Assembly: GCA_015068035.1 (NCBI GenBank)
Contig: SVLI01000008.1
Location: forward strand, 28,663-92,662
Source of the DNA: Oscillospiraceae bacterium
GTDB lineage: Bacteria > Bacillota > Clostridia > Oscillospirales > Oscillospiraceae
DNA length: 64,000 nucleotides
Direction of reading: 5' to 3'
Shown here: positions 16,836-25,236 of the stretch, piece after piece
How the letters are laid out: each line of letters begins with the position of its first letter
Numbering within the stretch: the stretch's first letter is position 1
Made by a program: the position numbers and the translations under genes
The notes under the pieces: generated by a model
Told to the model about the DNA's origin: nothing
Database searches by the model: none
What the model saw: the letters and a program-made list of their open reading frames with translations, nothing else

Positions 16836-18794
16836 ATGGGAACATGGCATGATTATCTAAAAGCAGAGGGCACCCCTCCCGAGTGGCCGTACCCGATTAA
16901 GTTCGGCGAGGAGAAAGAGATTGAAACCGACGTACTTGTCCTGGGCGGCGGCATCGCCGGCTGCTGGGCAGCGATCACCGCGGCAAGAAACGGCGCGAAA
17001 GTAACGCTTCTGGAAAAGGCTGACGTGCGCCGCAGCGGCGCGGGCGGCCCCGGCTGTGACCATTGGTGCAATGTGCCGGCCAACCCGCTTTCCCGCGTGG
17101 ATCCCGACGAGTGGGCGCTGCAGATGACGGAAGCGCTCGGAATGTACTCCAACGGCATCGGCATCCAGATCCAGTGCAGAGAGAACTATGATACCCTGCT
17201 GGAGATGGAGCAGATGGGCGGCAAGATCCGCGATACGGAGGATGAGTTTGTCGGCGCGGAGGGTCGCGATGAGGCGACCAAGCTCATGGTCTCTCCCCGT
17301 TACGGTGCGAAGGCCGGCTACGCCGAGCATCCGGATTGGATGAAGCCCGGCTTCAATGCCCCCGAGACACGCACCAATGTCGTGCTCCGCATCTGGGGCA
17401 GCACCTTCAAGCCCATTTTGAAGAAGGAATGCAAGAAGCTTGGCGTGGAGATCTATGACCGCGTTATGGCCACCAGCCTGCTCAACGAAAACGGCAAGCA
17501 GGGCAATCGCGTCGTGGGTGCGACGGGTCTGAACGTCCGCACCGGTGAGTTCCTCATTGTCAAGGCCAAGGCCGTGGTCATGTCTGCGGGCAGCGGCGGC
17601 AACCTGTGGAATCTGGATATGGAACATGGCGGCCATTCCACCATGTATTCCCGCAACGACAGCAGCGGCAGCACGGATATGGCCTGGCGCGCCGGCGCGA
17701 AGCTCACCATGATGGAGCGCAGCAACCCCTCCAAGATCGCAACGGGCCTCAAGCACAAGTGGTACACCGGCGGCGGTGACGCCAGCTATGAGAACGTGTC
17801 CCTTGTGGACGCCAACAACAAGGTTCTGCCTGTCACAACCCAGGGTTGGGCGGACGGCGGCGCGATGTTCACCTTCATGGGCCCCATTCATGAGAAGATT
17901 CTTGAGGGTATCCGCACCGGTGAATATGTGCTTCCTTTCTACGGTGACTTCGCAGGCATGAAGCCGGATGAGGCCAACGCCACCTGGAACCTGATGCTCA
18001 AAGAGGAATCCACCACCAAGGTCATGGTGCAGAGTATGACGGAGGCCGGCTTCGATTACACCAAGGATCAGATCATGAACTATGCCTACATGGAGCTGCA
18101 GCCCTCTGAGCAGTACCGTGAGACGCCGCGCGGCGGCGGCCTGTTCACCGACTGGAACCTGAAAACAACGCTGGACGGCCTCTATGCCGCCGGCACCTCG
18201 CTCTTCTCTCCTGAGGATCACAGCTTTGCCGCGGCCACCGGCCGTTACGCCGGCCGTAAGGCGGCTGCCTATGCCAAGAGCATCGAGGCAGGCGCTGTCT
18301 GCCGCAAGCAGATCGACGCCGAGAAGGAGCGCGTACTCGCGCCCGCCAAGCGTACCGGTGGTATGGACTGGAAGGAGCTGCACAACGGTGTTGCCCGCGT
18401 GATGCAGTATTACGTCGGCGGCTACCGCAGCGAGCATCTGTTTGATCTGGCGCTGGAAGAGATCAAGCGCATCGAAGAGAACGCTGTGCCGCAGCTTTAC
18501 GCGCTTGACCCCCATAAGCTCATGCGCTGCGTCGAGGATCTGAGCATTCTTGAGCACGCCAAGATCGCCATCTCCGCCATGAAGGAGCGTCGGCTCACCA
18601 GCCGCGCGCTGGGCGTGCAGCGTCTGGATTATCCCAACGCCGATCCGGAAGATCAGGGCAACTATCTGCTGCTCTATCAGGAGGACGGCGAGACGAAGTT
18701 TGAGCGCGTTCCGGTTCGCTTCTGGGGCAACATGAAGGAAGAGTACGAGAAGCACAACCCGGACTATGCCGGTGTTTACAAGCCCGAGAACTGA
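16836..18794 (+). CDS. AprA/fumarate-reductase-like FAD flavoprotein, module 1
   Basis: The 652-residue cytoplasmic protein has a dinucleotide FAD site at residues 33-47 (DVLVLGGGIAGCWAA), an ADP-end acidic position (LLEKADVRRSG) and a second FAD segment ATGRYAGRKAAAYAK near 485. The helical C-terminal domain resembles the fumarate reductase/succinate dehydrogenase/adenylylsulfate reductase (AprA) superfamily. No signal peptide and no SHT-type covalent-FAD motif are seen. The ferredoxin that follows 15 bases later resembles AprB and probably passes electrons to it. Sat and Dsr genes are absent nearby, so APS reduction is not indicated. Reduction (or oxidation) of an unknown small organic substrate is inference. 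This copy differs most from the other two, especially around residues 250-275 and 350-375. Confidence 0.8.
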   Translation: MGTWHDYLKAEGTPPEWPYPIKFGEEKEIETDVLVLGGGIAGCWAAITAARNGAKVTLLEKADVRRSGAGGPGCDHWCNVPANPLSRVDPDEWALQMTEALGMYSNGIGIQIQCRENYDTLLEMEQMGGKIRDTEDEFVGAEGRDEATKLMVSPRYGAKAGYAEHPDWMKPGFNAPETRTNVVLRIWGSTFKPILKKECKKLGVEIYDRVMATSLLNENGKQGNRVVGATGLNVRTGEFLIVKAKAVVMSAGSGGNLWNLDMEHGGHSTMYSRNDSSGSTDMAWRAGAKLTMMERSNPSKIATGLKHKWYTGGGDASYENVSLVDANNKVLPVTTQGWADGGAMFTFMGPIHEKILEGIRTGEYVLPFYGDFAGMKPDEANATWNLMLKEESTTKVMVQSMTEAGFDYTKDQIMNYAYMELQPSEQYRETPRGGGLFTDWNLKTTLDGLYAAGTSLFSPEDHSFAAATGRYAGRKAAAYAKSIEAGAVCRKQIDAEKERVLAPAKRTGGMDWKELHNGVARVMQYYVGGYRSEHLFDLALEEIKRIEENAVPQLYALDPHKLMRCVEDLSILEHAKIAISAMKERRLTSRALGVQRLDYPNADPEDQGNYLLLYQEDGETKFERVPVRFWGNMKEEYEKHNPDYAGVYKPEN

Positions 18795-18809
18795 GAAGGA
18801 GGAAAGACA

Positions 18810-19106
18810 ATGGCTGATAAAGTATATGCGATCCCGAATGTGCAGACGCCGAACGTGCCGGTGAAGATCAATCCGGAGAAGTGCATCGGCTGCAACAACT
18901 GCGTGGAGACCTGCCAGATTGACGTTTTCATTCCGAACCCGAAGAAGGGCTGCCCTCCGATCATCCTGCATCCGGAAGAGTGCTGGTATTGTGGTTGCTG
19001 CGTGACGGACTGCCCGACGCCAGGTGCGATCCGCTTCAACTATCCGCTGCCGCTCAAGCCGCGGTGGCGCACCAAGGAGACCGGCGAGATTCATCAGCTC
19101 AACTGA
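18810..19106 (+). CDS. AprB-like two-cluster [4Fe-4S] ferredoxin, module 1
   Basis: The 98-residue protein has two cluster motifs. Cys25, 28, 31 and 35 form CX2CX2CX3C followed by Gln instead of the usual Pro. Cys58, 61, 64 and 68 form the second, followed by Pro, with extra Cys48 and Cys63. The spacing and the CWYCGCC segment resemble the ferredoxin domain of AprB, but the long C-terminal tail that wraps AprA in sulfate reducers is missing. It begins 15 bases after the flavoprotein stop behind GAAGGAGGAAAGACA, so the pair should be made together and likely forms a complex. It differs from the other two copies in only residue 3 (Asp instead of Glu). Confidence 0.88.
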   Translation: MADKVYAIPNVQTPNVPVKINPEKCIGCNNCVETCQIDVFIPNPKKGCPPIILHPEECWYCGCCVTDCPTPGAIRFNYPLPLKPRWRTKETGEIHQLN

Positions 19107-19150
19107 GGAATCCTGTAAACAACATACCCCGGTTGCTCAGGCAGCTTGAG

Positions 19151-19187
19151 AAAAAGGACGCAGCCGCTATCGGACTGCGTCCTTTTT
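19151..19187 (+). terminator. Terminator of module 1
   Basis: AAAAAGGACGCAG (19151-19163) pairs perfectly with CTGCGTCCTTTTT (19175-19187). A closely related hairpin follows module 2. Confidence 0.9.
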
Positions 19188-19202
19188 GTTTGTCTGCCAA
19201 TA

Positions 19203-19238
19203 TTGACACTTGCATCATGCAGCGAATTATATTATAAT
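19203..19238 (+). promoter_or_regulatory. Promoter of module 2 with conserved upstream motif
   Basis: TATTGACACTTGCATCA starts at 19201. Within it TTGCAT (19210-19215) is 17 bp from TATAAT (19233-19238). The same 17-base block and spacing recur before module 3. Confidence 0.85.
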
Positions 19239-19298
19239 ATCAATCAGTTATATTTGCGCTTGAACAAAGAAATATATGCAAGCAAAGGAGATCGAACA

Positions 19299-21260
19299 AT
19301 GGGAACATGGCATGATTATCTAAAAGCCGAAGGAACGCCTCCCGAGTGGCCGTATCCGGTTAAGTTCGGCGAAGAGAAAGAGATCGAGACCGACGTGCTT
19401 GTCCTGGGCGGCGGCATCGCCGGCTGCTGGGCAGCGATCACCGCAGCAAGAAACGGTGCGAAAGTAACGATTCTTGAGAAGGCTGACGTGCGCCGCAGTG
19501 GCCAGGGCGGCCCCGGCTGCGACCACTGGTGCAACGTGCCCGGCAACCCGCACTCCCGCGTGGACCCCGATGAATGGGCCATTCAGGAGATGGAGGATCT
19601 GGGTAAGTTCTCCAACGGTATCGGTATCCAGATCCAGTGCAGAGAGGACTTTGACACTCTGCTGGAGATGGAGCAGATGGGCGGCAAGATCCGCGATACG
19701 GACGATGAGTTCGTCGGCGTTGAGGGTCGTTATGAAGACACCAAGTTCATGATTTCCCCGCGCTACAGTGCAAAGGCCGGTTACGGCACGCATGACGATT
19801 GGCGCAAGCCCGGCTTCAATCCCCCCGAGACCCGCAACAACGTGGTGCTCCGCATCTGGGGCAGCGGCTTTAAGCCCATCCTCAAGAGAGAGTGCAAGAA
19901 GCTCGGCGTGCAGATCCTTGACCGCGTCATGGCCACCAGCCTGCTCAATGAAAACGGCAAGCAGGGCAACCGTGTCGTCGGCGCGACGGGTCTGAACGTC
20001 CGTACCGGCGAGTTCGTCATCGTCAAGGCCAAGGCCGTCATCATGTCCACCGGCGGCGGCAGCAGAGCGCTGTGGGTTGCCGATATGGAGCACGGCGGCT
20101 ACGATTCCACGAACTCCTCCCGCAACAACAGCAGTGACAACATCTACATGGCATGGCGCGCGGGCGCGAAGCTGACCATGATGGAAGGTTCTGCGGCGCT
20201 GCGCTTCGGCACGGGTCTGAAGCACAAGTGGTACACCGGCGGCGCGGATGCCAGCTATGAGAACGTGTCTCTTGTCGATGCCAACAATAAGGTCGTTCCC
20301 GCTCCGACGCAGGGCTGGGCGGATGGCGGCGCGATGTTCTCCAACAACGCGGCTGTCAGAGCAGACATCAAAGAGCGCATCGAGTCCGGCGAGCTGCAGC
20401 TTCCGCTTTACGGCGACTTCGCCGGCATGAAGCCGGAAGAGGCCAACGCCACCTGGAACCTGATGCTCACCGAGGAATCCACCACCAAGGTCATGGTGCA
20501 GACCATGACGGAGGCCGGCTTCGATTACACCAAAGACCAGATCATGAACTATACTTACATGGAGCTCCAGCCCAATGAGCAGTATCGCACCATCCGTGGC
20601 GGTGGCCTGCTGGTTGACTGGGATCTGAAGTCCTCTCTGGACGGTCTGTATGCAGCGGGTGGTTCTACTTTCTCCGCTGAGGACCACAGCTACTGCGCGG
20701 CAACCGGCCGTTATGCCGGCCGCAAGGCGGCTGACTATGCCAAGGGTGTTGAGGCTGGCGCTGTCTGCCGCAAGCAGATCGACGCTGAGAAGGAGCGCGT
20801 GCTCGCGCCCGCGAAGCGCAGTTCCGGCATCGAGTGGAAGGAGCTTCACTTCGGTCTCAACCGCGTGATGCAGTACTACGTCGGCGGCTACCAGACCGAG
20901 CATCTGTATGACCTCGCGCTGGAAGAGATCAAGCGCATCGAAGAGAACGCTGTGACCGAGCTCTACGCGCTCGACCCGCACAAGCTCATGCGCTGCATCG
21001 AAGATCTGAACATGATCGAGCATGCCAAGATCAAGATTCAGGCCATGAAAGAGCGCCGCTTCTCCAGCCCCGCGCTGGGCGTGCAGCGTCTGGATTATCC
21101 TGAGGTTGACGCAGAAGAGATGCAGAAGTACCTGCTGATCTACGAAGAGGACGGCGAGACGAAGTTCGAGCGTATCCCGATCCGCTTCTGGGGCAACATG
21201 AAGGAAGAGTACGAGAAGCACAACCCGGATTATGCCGGTGTTTACAAGCCCGAGAACTGA
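19299..21260 (+). CDS. AprA/fumarate-reductase-like FAD flavoprotein, module 2
   Basis: The 653-residue protein is colinear with the module 1 product and shares the N-terminal block MGTWHDYLKAEGTPPEWPYP, the FAD-binding GGGIAGCWAA and the C-terminal block. It is closer to the module 3 product, for instance in HGGYDS and MFSNNAAVR, which module 1 lacks. Differences concentrate in the middle (residues about 250-275, 290-300 and 355-375), where substrate-binding residues lie in fumarate-reductase relatives. That placement suggests changed specificity rather than dosage alone. ATG at 19299 follows AAAGGAGATCGAACA. It has its own promoter and terminator. Substrate unknown. Confidence 0.8.
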   Translation: MGTWHDYLKAEGTPPEWPYPVKFGEEKEIETDVLVLGGGIAGCWAAITAARNGAKVTILEKADVRRSGQGGPGCDHWCNVPGNPHSRVDPDEWAIQEMEDLGKFSNGIGIQIQCREDFDTLLEMEQMGGKIRDTDDEFVGVEGRYEDTKFMISPRYSAKAGYGTHDDWRKPGFNPPETRNNVVLRIWGSGFKPILKRECKKLGVQILDRVMATSLLNENGKQGNRVVGATGLNVRTGEFVIVKAKAVIMSTGGGSRALWVADMEHGGYDSTNSSRNNSSDNIYMAWRAGAKLTMMEGSAALRFGTGLKHKWYTGGADASYENVSLVDANNKVVPAPTQGWADGGAMFSNNAAVRADIKERIESGELQLPLYGDFAGMKPEEANATWNLMLTEESTTKVMVQTMTEAGFDYTKDQIMNYTYMELQPNEQYRTIRGGGLLVDWDLKSSLDGLYAAGGSTFSAEDHSYCAATGRYAGRKAADYAKGVEAGAVCRKQIDAEKERVLAPAKRSSGIEWKELHFGLNRVMQYYVGGYQTEHLYDLALEEIKRIEENAVTELYALDPHKLMRCIEDLNMIEHAKIKIQAMKERRFSSPALGVQRLDYPEVDAEEMQKYLLIYEEDGETKFERIPIRFWGNMKEEYEKHNPDYAGVYKPEN

Positions 21261-21275
21261 GAAGGAGGAAAGACA

Positions 21276-21572
21276 ATGGCTGAGAAAGTATATGCGATCC
21301 CGAATGTGCAGACGCCGAACGTGCCGGTGAAGATCAATCCGGAGAAGTGCATCGGCTGCAACAACTGCGTGGAGACCTGCCAGATTGACGTTTTCATTCC
21401 GAACCCGAAGAAGGGCTGCCCCCCGATCATCCTGCATCCGGAAGAGTGCTGGTATTGCGGCTGCTGCGTGACGGATTGCCCGACGCCGGGCGCGATCCGC
21501 TTCAACTATCCGCTGCCGCTTAAGCCGCGGTGGCGCACCAAGGAGACCGGCGAGATTCATCAGCTCAACTGA
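21276..21572 (+). CDS. AprB-like two-cluster [4Fe-4S] ferredoxin, module 2
   Basis: This 98-residue ferredoxin is identical in protein sequence to the module 3 copy. By my reading it differs from the module 1 gene at only about eight bases in 297. The two CX2CX2CX3C motifs (from Cys25 and Cys58) are intact. It presumably supplies electrons to the flavoprotein encoded 15 bases upstream. Because the three ferredoxins are interchangeable in sequence, each could in principle serve any of the three flavoproteins. Confidence 0.88.
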   Translation: MAEKVYAIPNVQTPNVPVKINPEKCIGCNNCVETCQIDVFIPNPKKGCPPIILHPEECWYCGCCVTDCPTPGAIRFNYPLPLKPRWRTKETGEIHQLN

Positions 21573-21622
21573 GGAATCCTGTAAACAACATACCCCGGCT
21601 GCTCAGGCAGCTTGAAAAGAAG

Positions 21623-21652
21623 GACGCAGCCGATTGCCGGCTGCGTCTTTCC
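21623..21652 (+). terminator. Terminator of module 2
   Basis: GACGCAGCCG (21623-21632) pairs with CGGCTGCGTC (21638-21647), followed by TTTCC. The T-run is short, so termination may be weaker than after module 1. Confidence 0.75.
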
Positions 21653-21722
21653 TGTATTCCGGGCAGTTGTGCGCAGGAAAACGGTTTTCAGAGAAACTCC
21701 GCTTCGTTTCTAACGTCTGATA

Positions 21723-21758
21723 TTGACACTTGCATCACAGCGGAGTTTCTCTTATAAT
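21723..21758 (+). promoter_or_regulatory. Promoter of module 3 with conserved upstream motif
   Basis: TATTGACACTTGCATCA (from 21721) repeats the module 2 element. TTGCAT at 21730-21735 is 17 bp from TATAAT at 21753-21758. Confidence 0.85.
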
Positions 21759-21818
21759 AAGAGACAGATAAACTTCGCGCTGTATATCAGAAAACTATAT
21801 GAGCAAGGAGGATACATA

Positions 21819-23780
21819 ATGGGAACATGGCATGATTACCTGAAGGCTGAGGGGACACCCCCCGAGTGGCCGTACCCGATTAAGTTCGGCGAGGAGAAAG
21901 AGGTTGAAACCGATGTGCTTGTCCTGGGCGGCGGCATCGCCGGCTGCTGGGCAGCGATCAGCGCGGCACGAAACGGGGCAAAGGTTGCGATCATGGAGAA
22001 GGCCGACATCCGGCGCAGCGGCTCCGGCGGACCCGGCTGCGACCACTGGTGCAACGTGCCTGCCAACCCGCTCTCCCGCGTGGATCCCGATGAGTGGGCC
22101 ATCCAGGAGATGGAGGATCTCGGTGCTTATTCCAACGGCATCGGCATTCAGATCCAGTGCAGAGAGGACTTTGACACCCTGCTGGAGATGGAGCAGATGG
22201 GCGGCAAAATCCGTGACACGGACGATGAATATCTGGGCGTCGAGGGTCGTGACGACGAGACAAAGTTCATGATTTCCCCGCGCTACAGCGCAAAGGCCGG
22301 TTACGGCACGCATGACGATTGGCGCAAGCCCGGCTTTAATCCTCCCGAGACCCGCAACAATGTGGTTATCCGCATCTGGGGTAACGGCTTTAAGCCCCTG
22401 CTGAAAAAAGAGTGCAAGAAGCTCGGCGTGGAAATGTACGAGCGTGTTATGGCGACCGGCTTGCTCAATGAAAACGGCAAGCAGGGCGGCCGTGTTGTGG
22501 GTGCGACGGGCATCAATGTCCGCACCGGTGAATTTCTCATCGTCAAGGCCAAGGCTGTCATCATGTCCACCGGCGGCGGCAGCGGCGCGCTGTGGTTTAT
22601 GGATACGGAGCACGGCGGCTACGATTCGTCGAATGCCTCCCGCAACAACAGCAGCGGCAACATTGAGATGGCCTGGCGCGCCGGCGCGAAGCTCACCATG
22701 ATGGAGGGCAGCAGCCAATCCCGCATCGGCACGGGCCTGAAGCACAAGTGGTACACCGGCGGTGCGGACGCCAGCTATGAGAACGTGTCTCTTGTGGACG
22801 CGAATAACAAGGTTCTGCCCACACCGACGCAGGGCTGGGCCGACGGCGGCGCGATGTTCTCCAACAACGCGGCTGTCAGAATGGACATCAAAAAGCGTAT
22901 CGAGGCCGGCGAATTTGAGCTTCCGCTCTACGGTGACTTTGCCGGCATGAAGCCGGAAGAGGCCAACGCCACCTGGAACCTGATGCTCACCGAGGAATCC
23001 ACCACGAAGATCATGGTGCAGACCATGACCGAGGCGGGCTTCGATTACACGAAAGACCAGATCATGAACTATACCTACATGGAGCTGCAGCCCAACGATC
23101 AGTACCGCACCGGCCGTGGCGGCGGTCTGCTGGTTGACTGGGATCTGAAGTCCTCGCTGGACGGCCTCTATGCCGCCGGCGGATCCATGTTCTCCCCGAG
23201 TGACCACAGCTACTGCGCGGCCACCGGCCGTTATGCCGGACGTAAGGCGGCTGCCTACGTCAAGAGCGTTGAGCCGGGTGCCGTCTGCCGCAAGCAGATC
23301 GACGCCGAGAAGGAGCGCGTGCTCGCGCCCGCCAAGCGCAGCGGCGGCATCGACTGGAAGGAGCTGCACTTCGGCCTCAACCGCGTGATGCAGTATTACG
23401 CCGGCGGCTACCGCAGCGAGCACCTCTTCGATCTGGCGCTTGAGGAGATCAAGCGCATCGAAGAGAATGCCGTGCCGGAGCTCTATGCGCTTGACCCGCA
23501 CAAGCTCATGCGTTGCCTGGAGGATCTGAGCATGATCGAGCATGCAAAGCTCGCCATTTTGACGATGAAGGAGCGCCGCTTCACCAGCCCCGCGCTGGGT
23601 GTGCAGCGTCTGGATTATCCCGACGCCGATCCCGAGGATCAGGGCAAATACCTGCTGGTCTATCAGGAGGATGGCGAGACGAAGTTTGAGCGTATCCCGA
23701 TCCGCTTCTGGGGCAACATGAAGGAAGAGTACGAGAAGCACAACCCGGATTACGCCGGTGTTTACAAGCCCGAGAACTGA
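21819..23780 (+). CDS. AprA/fumarate-reductase-like FAD flavoprotein, module 3
   Basis: The 653-residue protein is a close paralogue of the module 2 product. FAD-binding GGGIAGCWAA (residues 37-46), the STGGGSGALW segment near 250, and C-terminal LGVQRLDYPDADPEDQ are visible. The last equals the position where succinate dehydrogenases carry RxHxRxDYP, but the His is replaced by Val-Gln in all three copies. That argues against a simple fumarate reductase. ATG at 21819 follows GCAAGGAGGATACATA, the strongest ribosome site of the three. Electron donor is probably the adjoining ferredoxin. Function beyond 'flavin-dependent oxidoreductase' is not established. Confidence 0.8.
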   Translation: MGTWHDYLKAEGTPPEWPYPIKFGEEKEVETDVLVLGGGIAGCWAAISAARNGAKVAIMEKADIRRSGSGGPGCDHWCNVPANPLSRVDPDEWAIQEMEDLGAYSNGIGIQIQCREDFDTLLEMEQMGGKIRDTDDEYLGVEGRDDETKFMISPRYSAKAGYGTHDDWRKPGFNPPETRNNVVIRIWGNGFKPLLKKECKKLGVEMYERVMATGLLNENGKQGGRVVGATGINVRTGEFLIVKAKAVIMSTGGGSGALWFMDTEHGGYDSSNASRNNSSGNIEMAWRAGAKLTMMEGSSQSRIGTGLKHKWYTGGADASYENVSLVDANNKVLPTPTQGWADGGAMFSNNAAVRMDIKKRIEAGEFELPLYGDFAGMKPEEANATWNLMLTEESTTKIMVQTMTEAGFDYTKDQIMNYTYMELQPNDQYRTGRGGGLLVDWDLKSSLDGLYAAGGSMFSPSDHSYCAATGRYAGRKAAAYVKSVEPGAVCRKQIDAEKERVLAPAKRSGGIDWKELHFGLNRVMQYYAGGYRSEHLFDLALEEIKRIEENAVPELYALDPHKLMRCLEDLSMIEHAKLAILTMKERRFTSPALGVQRLDYPDADPEDQGKYLLVYQEDGETKFERIPIRFWGNMKEEYEKHNPDYAGVYKPEN

Positions 23781-23795
23781 GAAGGAGGAAAGACA

Positions 23796-24092
23796 ATGGC
23801 TGAGAAAGTATATGCGATCCCGAATGTGCAGACGCCGAACGTGCCGGTGAAGATCAATCCGGAGAAGTGCATCGGCTGCAACAACTGCGTGGAGACCTGC
23901 CAGATTGACGTTTTCATTCCGAACCCGAAGAAGGGCTGCCCTCCGATCATCCTGCATCCGGAAGAGTGCTGGTATTGCGGCTGCTGCGTGACGGACTGCC
24001 CGACGCCGGGAGCGATCCGCTTCAACTATCCGCTGCCGCTCAAGCCGCGGTGGCGCACCAAGGAGACCGGCGAGATCCATCAGCTCAACTGA
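23796..24092 (+). CDS. AprB-like two-cluster [4Fe-4S] ferredoxin, module 3
   Basis: This is the third 98-residue two-cluster ferredoxin, with the same protein sequence as the module 2 copy and about five synonymous base differences from it. The sequence following its stop differs from the shared tail of modules 1 and 2, so the duplicated segment ends here. A strong terminator follows. Confidence 0.88.
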   Translation: MAEKVYAIPNVQTPNVPVKINPEKCIGCNNCVETCQIDVFIPNPKKGCPPIILHPEECWYCGCCVTDCPTPGAIRFNYPLPLKPRWRTKETGEIHQLN

Positions 24093-24125
24093 GGATCTGC
24101 TTCGGAAACAACAACATAATGCAAG

Positions 24126-24155
24126 GACGGACGGCTTCACGCCGTCCGTCTTTTT
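24126..24155 (+). terminator. Terminator of module 3
   Basis: GACGGACGGC (24126-24135), loop TTCAC, GCCGTCCGTC (24141-24150), then TTTTT. Confidence 0.9.
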
Positions 24156-24297
24156 CGTGCTGCAGGAACTTCACTGGAGGCCTGGACGTAAGAAAAGGGG
24201 AGAGACTCTCTTTTTTCAGTACCTGCGCTGTGTTACATAAAGCCTGCGCTTTGCGCATAAACTCACGGTATGTGGTTTTGGCGAGGGGTGAAGAGCG

Positions 24298-25140
24298 TTG
24301 AGCATGAGGACAGACAAAATTATATGTGTATCGGGTGAACTCCTGAAACTATACGGACAAAAGCGTGTATCCCGCAGCGCCGCAGCGATGAGCTATTTTC
24401 TGCTTTTGACCGTGTTTCCGCTTCTGATCTGCCTCAATGCCATGCTCGGTAGTATGTTTCCTTCGGCGGAGCGATTTGGAAATTTTGCAGCCGGTATTTT
24501 GCCCGAGGGGACGATTCGCTTTATTACGGATTATCTGCAGTATGTCAACTCCGGCAGAGGTGGGAAGATCTTGCCGGCGGGACTTGCGCTGATGTGCACA
24601 AGCAGCGCGGCTGCCTTCCGGTCCATTCACAATGTTATGGCGGATCTGCGTGGAAAACCGCGCTTTCAAACCATTGCGTTTTGGCCCTTGAGCTTCTTGT
24701 TTTCGCTGCTGTTTCTGGCGGCGATGTACTTTGCCGTGCTGGTCGTGCTTTTTGGCAGGCAGTTGCTGCAGAGTGCAGCAAGCGTATTTCGGCTTGGCGA
24801 TTTCAGCGGCGTATGGCAGGCGCTGCGCTTTCCGCTGCTGTTCTTTATTCTCCTGACGATGTTCTGGGGATTGTATCGGCTGACCGCGCCGAAGGAGGAG
24901 CGCGGTGAGCAGCTTCCCGGCGCGTTTGCAGCGGCGGCAGGCGTGGAAGTTCTCTCGGTGCTTTTTTCCGTTTTCGTCGGGATGTCCACCAAATATGCAC
25001 TGGTCTACGGGTCGCTCGCATCGCTGATTATTTTGGTGCTGTGGCTGTATTTGTGCTGCACGATTGTCATTCTGGGCTGCGGGCTGAATATCGTGCTTTT
25101 GCAACGAAAAAATGACGAAAGAGGTGCTCGCGCGCAATAA
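24298..25140 (+). CDS. YihY/virulence factor BrkB-family membrane protein
   Basis: The 280-residue integral membrane protein has about six hydrophobic segments. It carries the family signature SAAAMSYFLLLTVFPLLICLNAMLG near residue 22 and the C-terminal YGSLASLIILVLWLYLCCTIVILGCGLN. The family was once called ribonuclease BN, but that activity is not credited to it. Its true role is unknown. A TTG at 24298 lies 9 bases after GAGGGGTG and is the likely start. An ATG two codons later is possible. It ends just before the rimP operon promoter. Confidence 0.85.
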   Translation: MSMRTDKIICVSGELLKLYGQKRVSRSAAAMSYFLLLTVFPLLICLNAMLGSMFPSAERFGNFAAGILPEGTIRFITDYLQYVNSGRGGKILPAGLALMCTSSAAAFRSIHNVMADLRGKPRFQTIAFWPLSFLFSLLFLAAMYFAVLVVLFGRQLLQSAASVFRLGDFSGVWQALRFPLLFFILLTMFWGLYRLTAPKEERGEQLPGAFAAAAGVEVLSVLFSVFVGMSTKYALVYGSLASLIILVLWLYLCCTIVILGCGLNIVLLQRKNDERGARAQ

Positions 25141-25147
25141 ATAATGC

Positions 25148-25176
25148 TTGCAATCCTTGCGTTTCTGTGCTATAAT
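25148..25176 (+). promoter_or_regulatory. Promoter of the rimP-nusA-infB operon
   Basis: TTGCAA (25148-25153), 17 bp, TATAAT (25171-25176). The predicted transcript starts near 25183 and runs at once into the hairpin at 25213-25236. Confidence 0.85.
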
Positions 25177-25212
25177 TCCCAAAGCATGGTAGTAATGGTA
25201 GTGTTTTGTGTT

Positions 25213-25236
25213 GAGTGGGTGCCCCCCACTCTTTTT
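25213..25236 (+). promoter_or_regulatory. Terminator-like attenuator in the rimP-nusA leader
   Basis: GAGTGGG (25213-25219), loop TGCCC, CCCACTC (25225-25231), then TTTTT. It lies downstream of the operon promoter and about 43 bases before rimP, so it can stop transcription early. NusA itself promotes pausing and termination, which would give feedback. That link is inference. Confidence 0.65.

Larger units (their letters stand above)
16836..24092 (+). repeat. Tandem triplication of a flavoprotein-ferredoxin module
   Basis: Three head-to-tail copies of the same two-gene unit start at 16836, 19299 and 21819, about 2.5 kb apart. The first 40 or so codons, the last 25 codons of the flavoprotein (from RFWGNMKEEYEK), the 15-base gap and the whole ferredoxin gene are nearly identical in DNA. 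The middle of the flavoprotein gene has diverged. Confidence 0.95.

Noticed and set aside
16836..24092. Naming the modules AprAB for dissimilatory sulfate reduction
   Set aside because: The ferredoxin lacks the AprB tail, no sat, dsr or qmo genes are nearby, and three paralogues would be unusual. Only family resemblance is claimed.
16857..24140. Three antisense reading frames of about 745-780 codons opposite the flavoprotein-ferredoxin modules
   Set aside because: They mirror strongly expressed, codon-biased plus-strand genes, have no ribosome sites or recognisable domains, and are His/Ala/Leu-rich shadow proteins.
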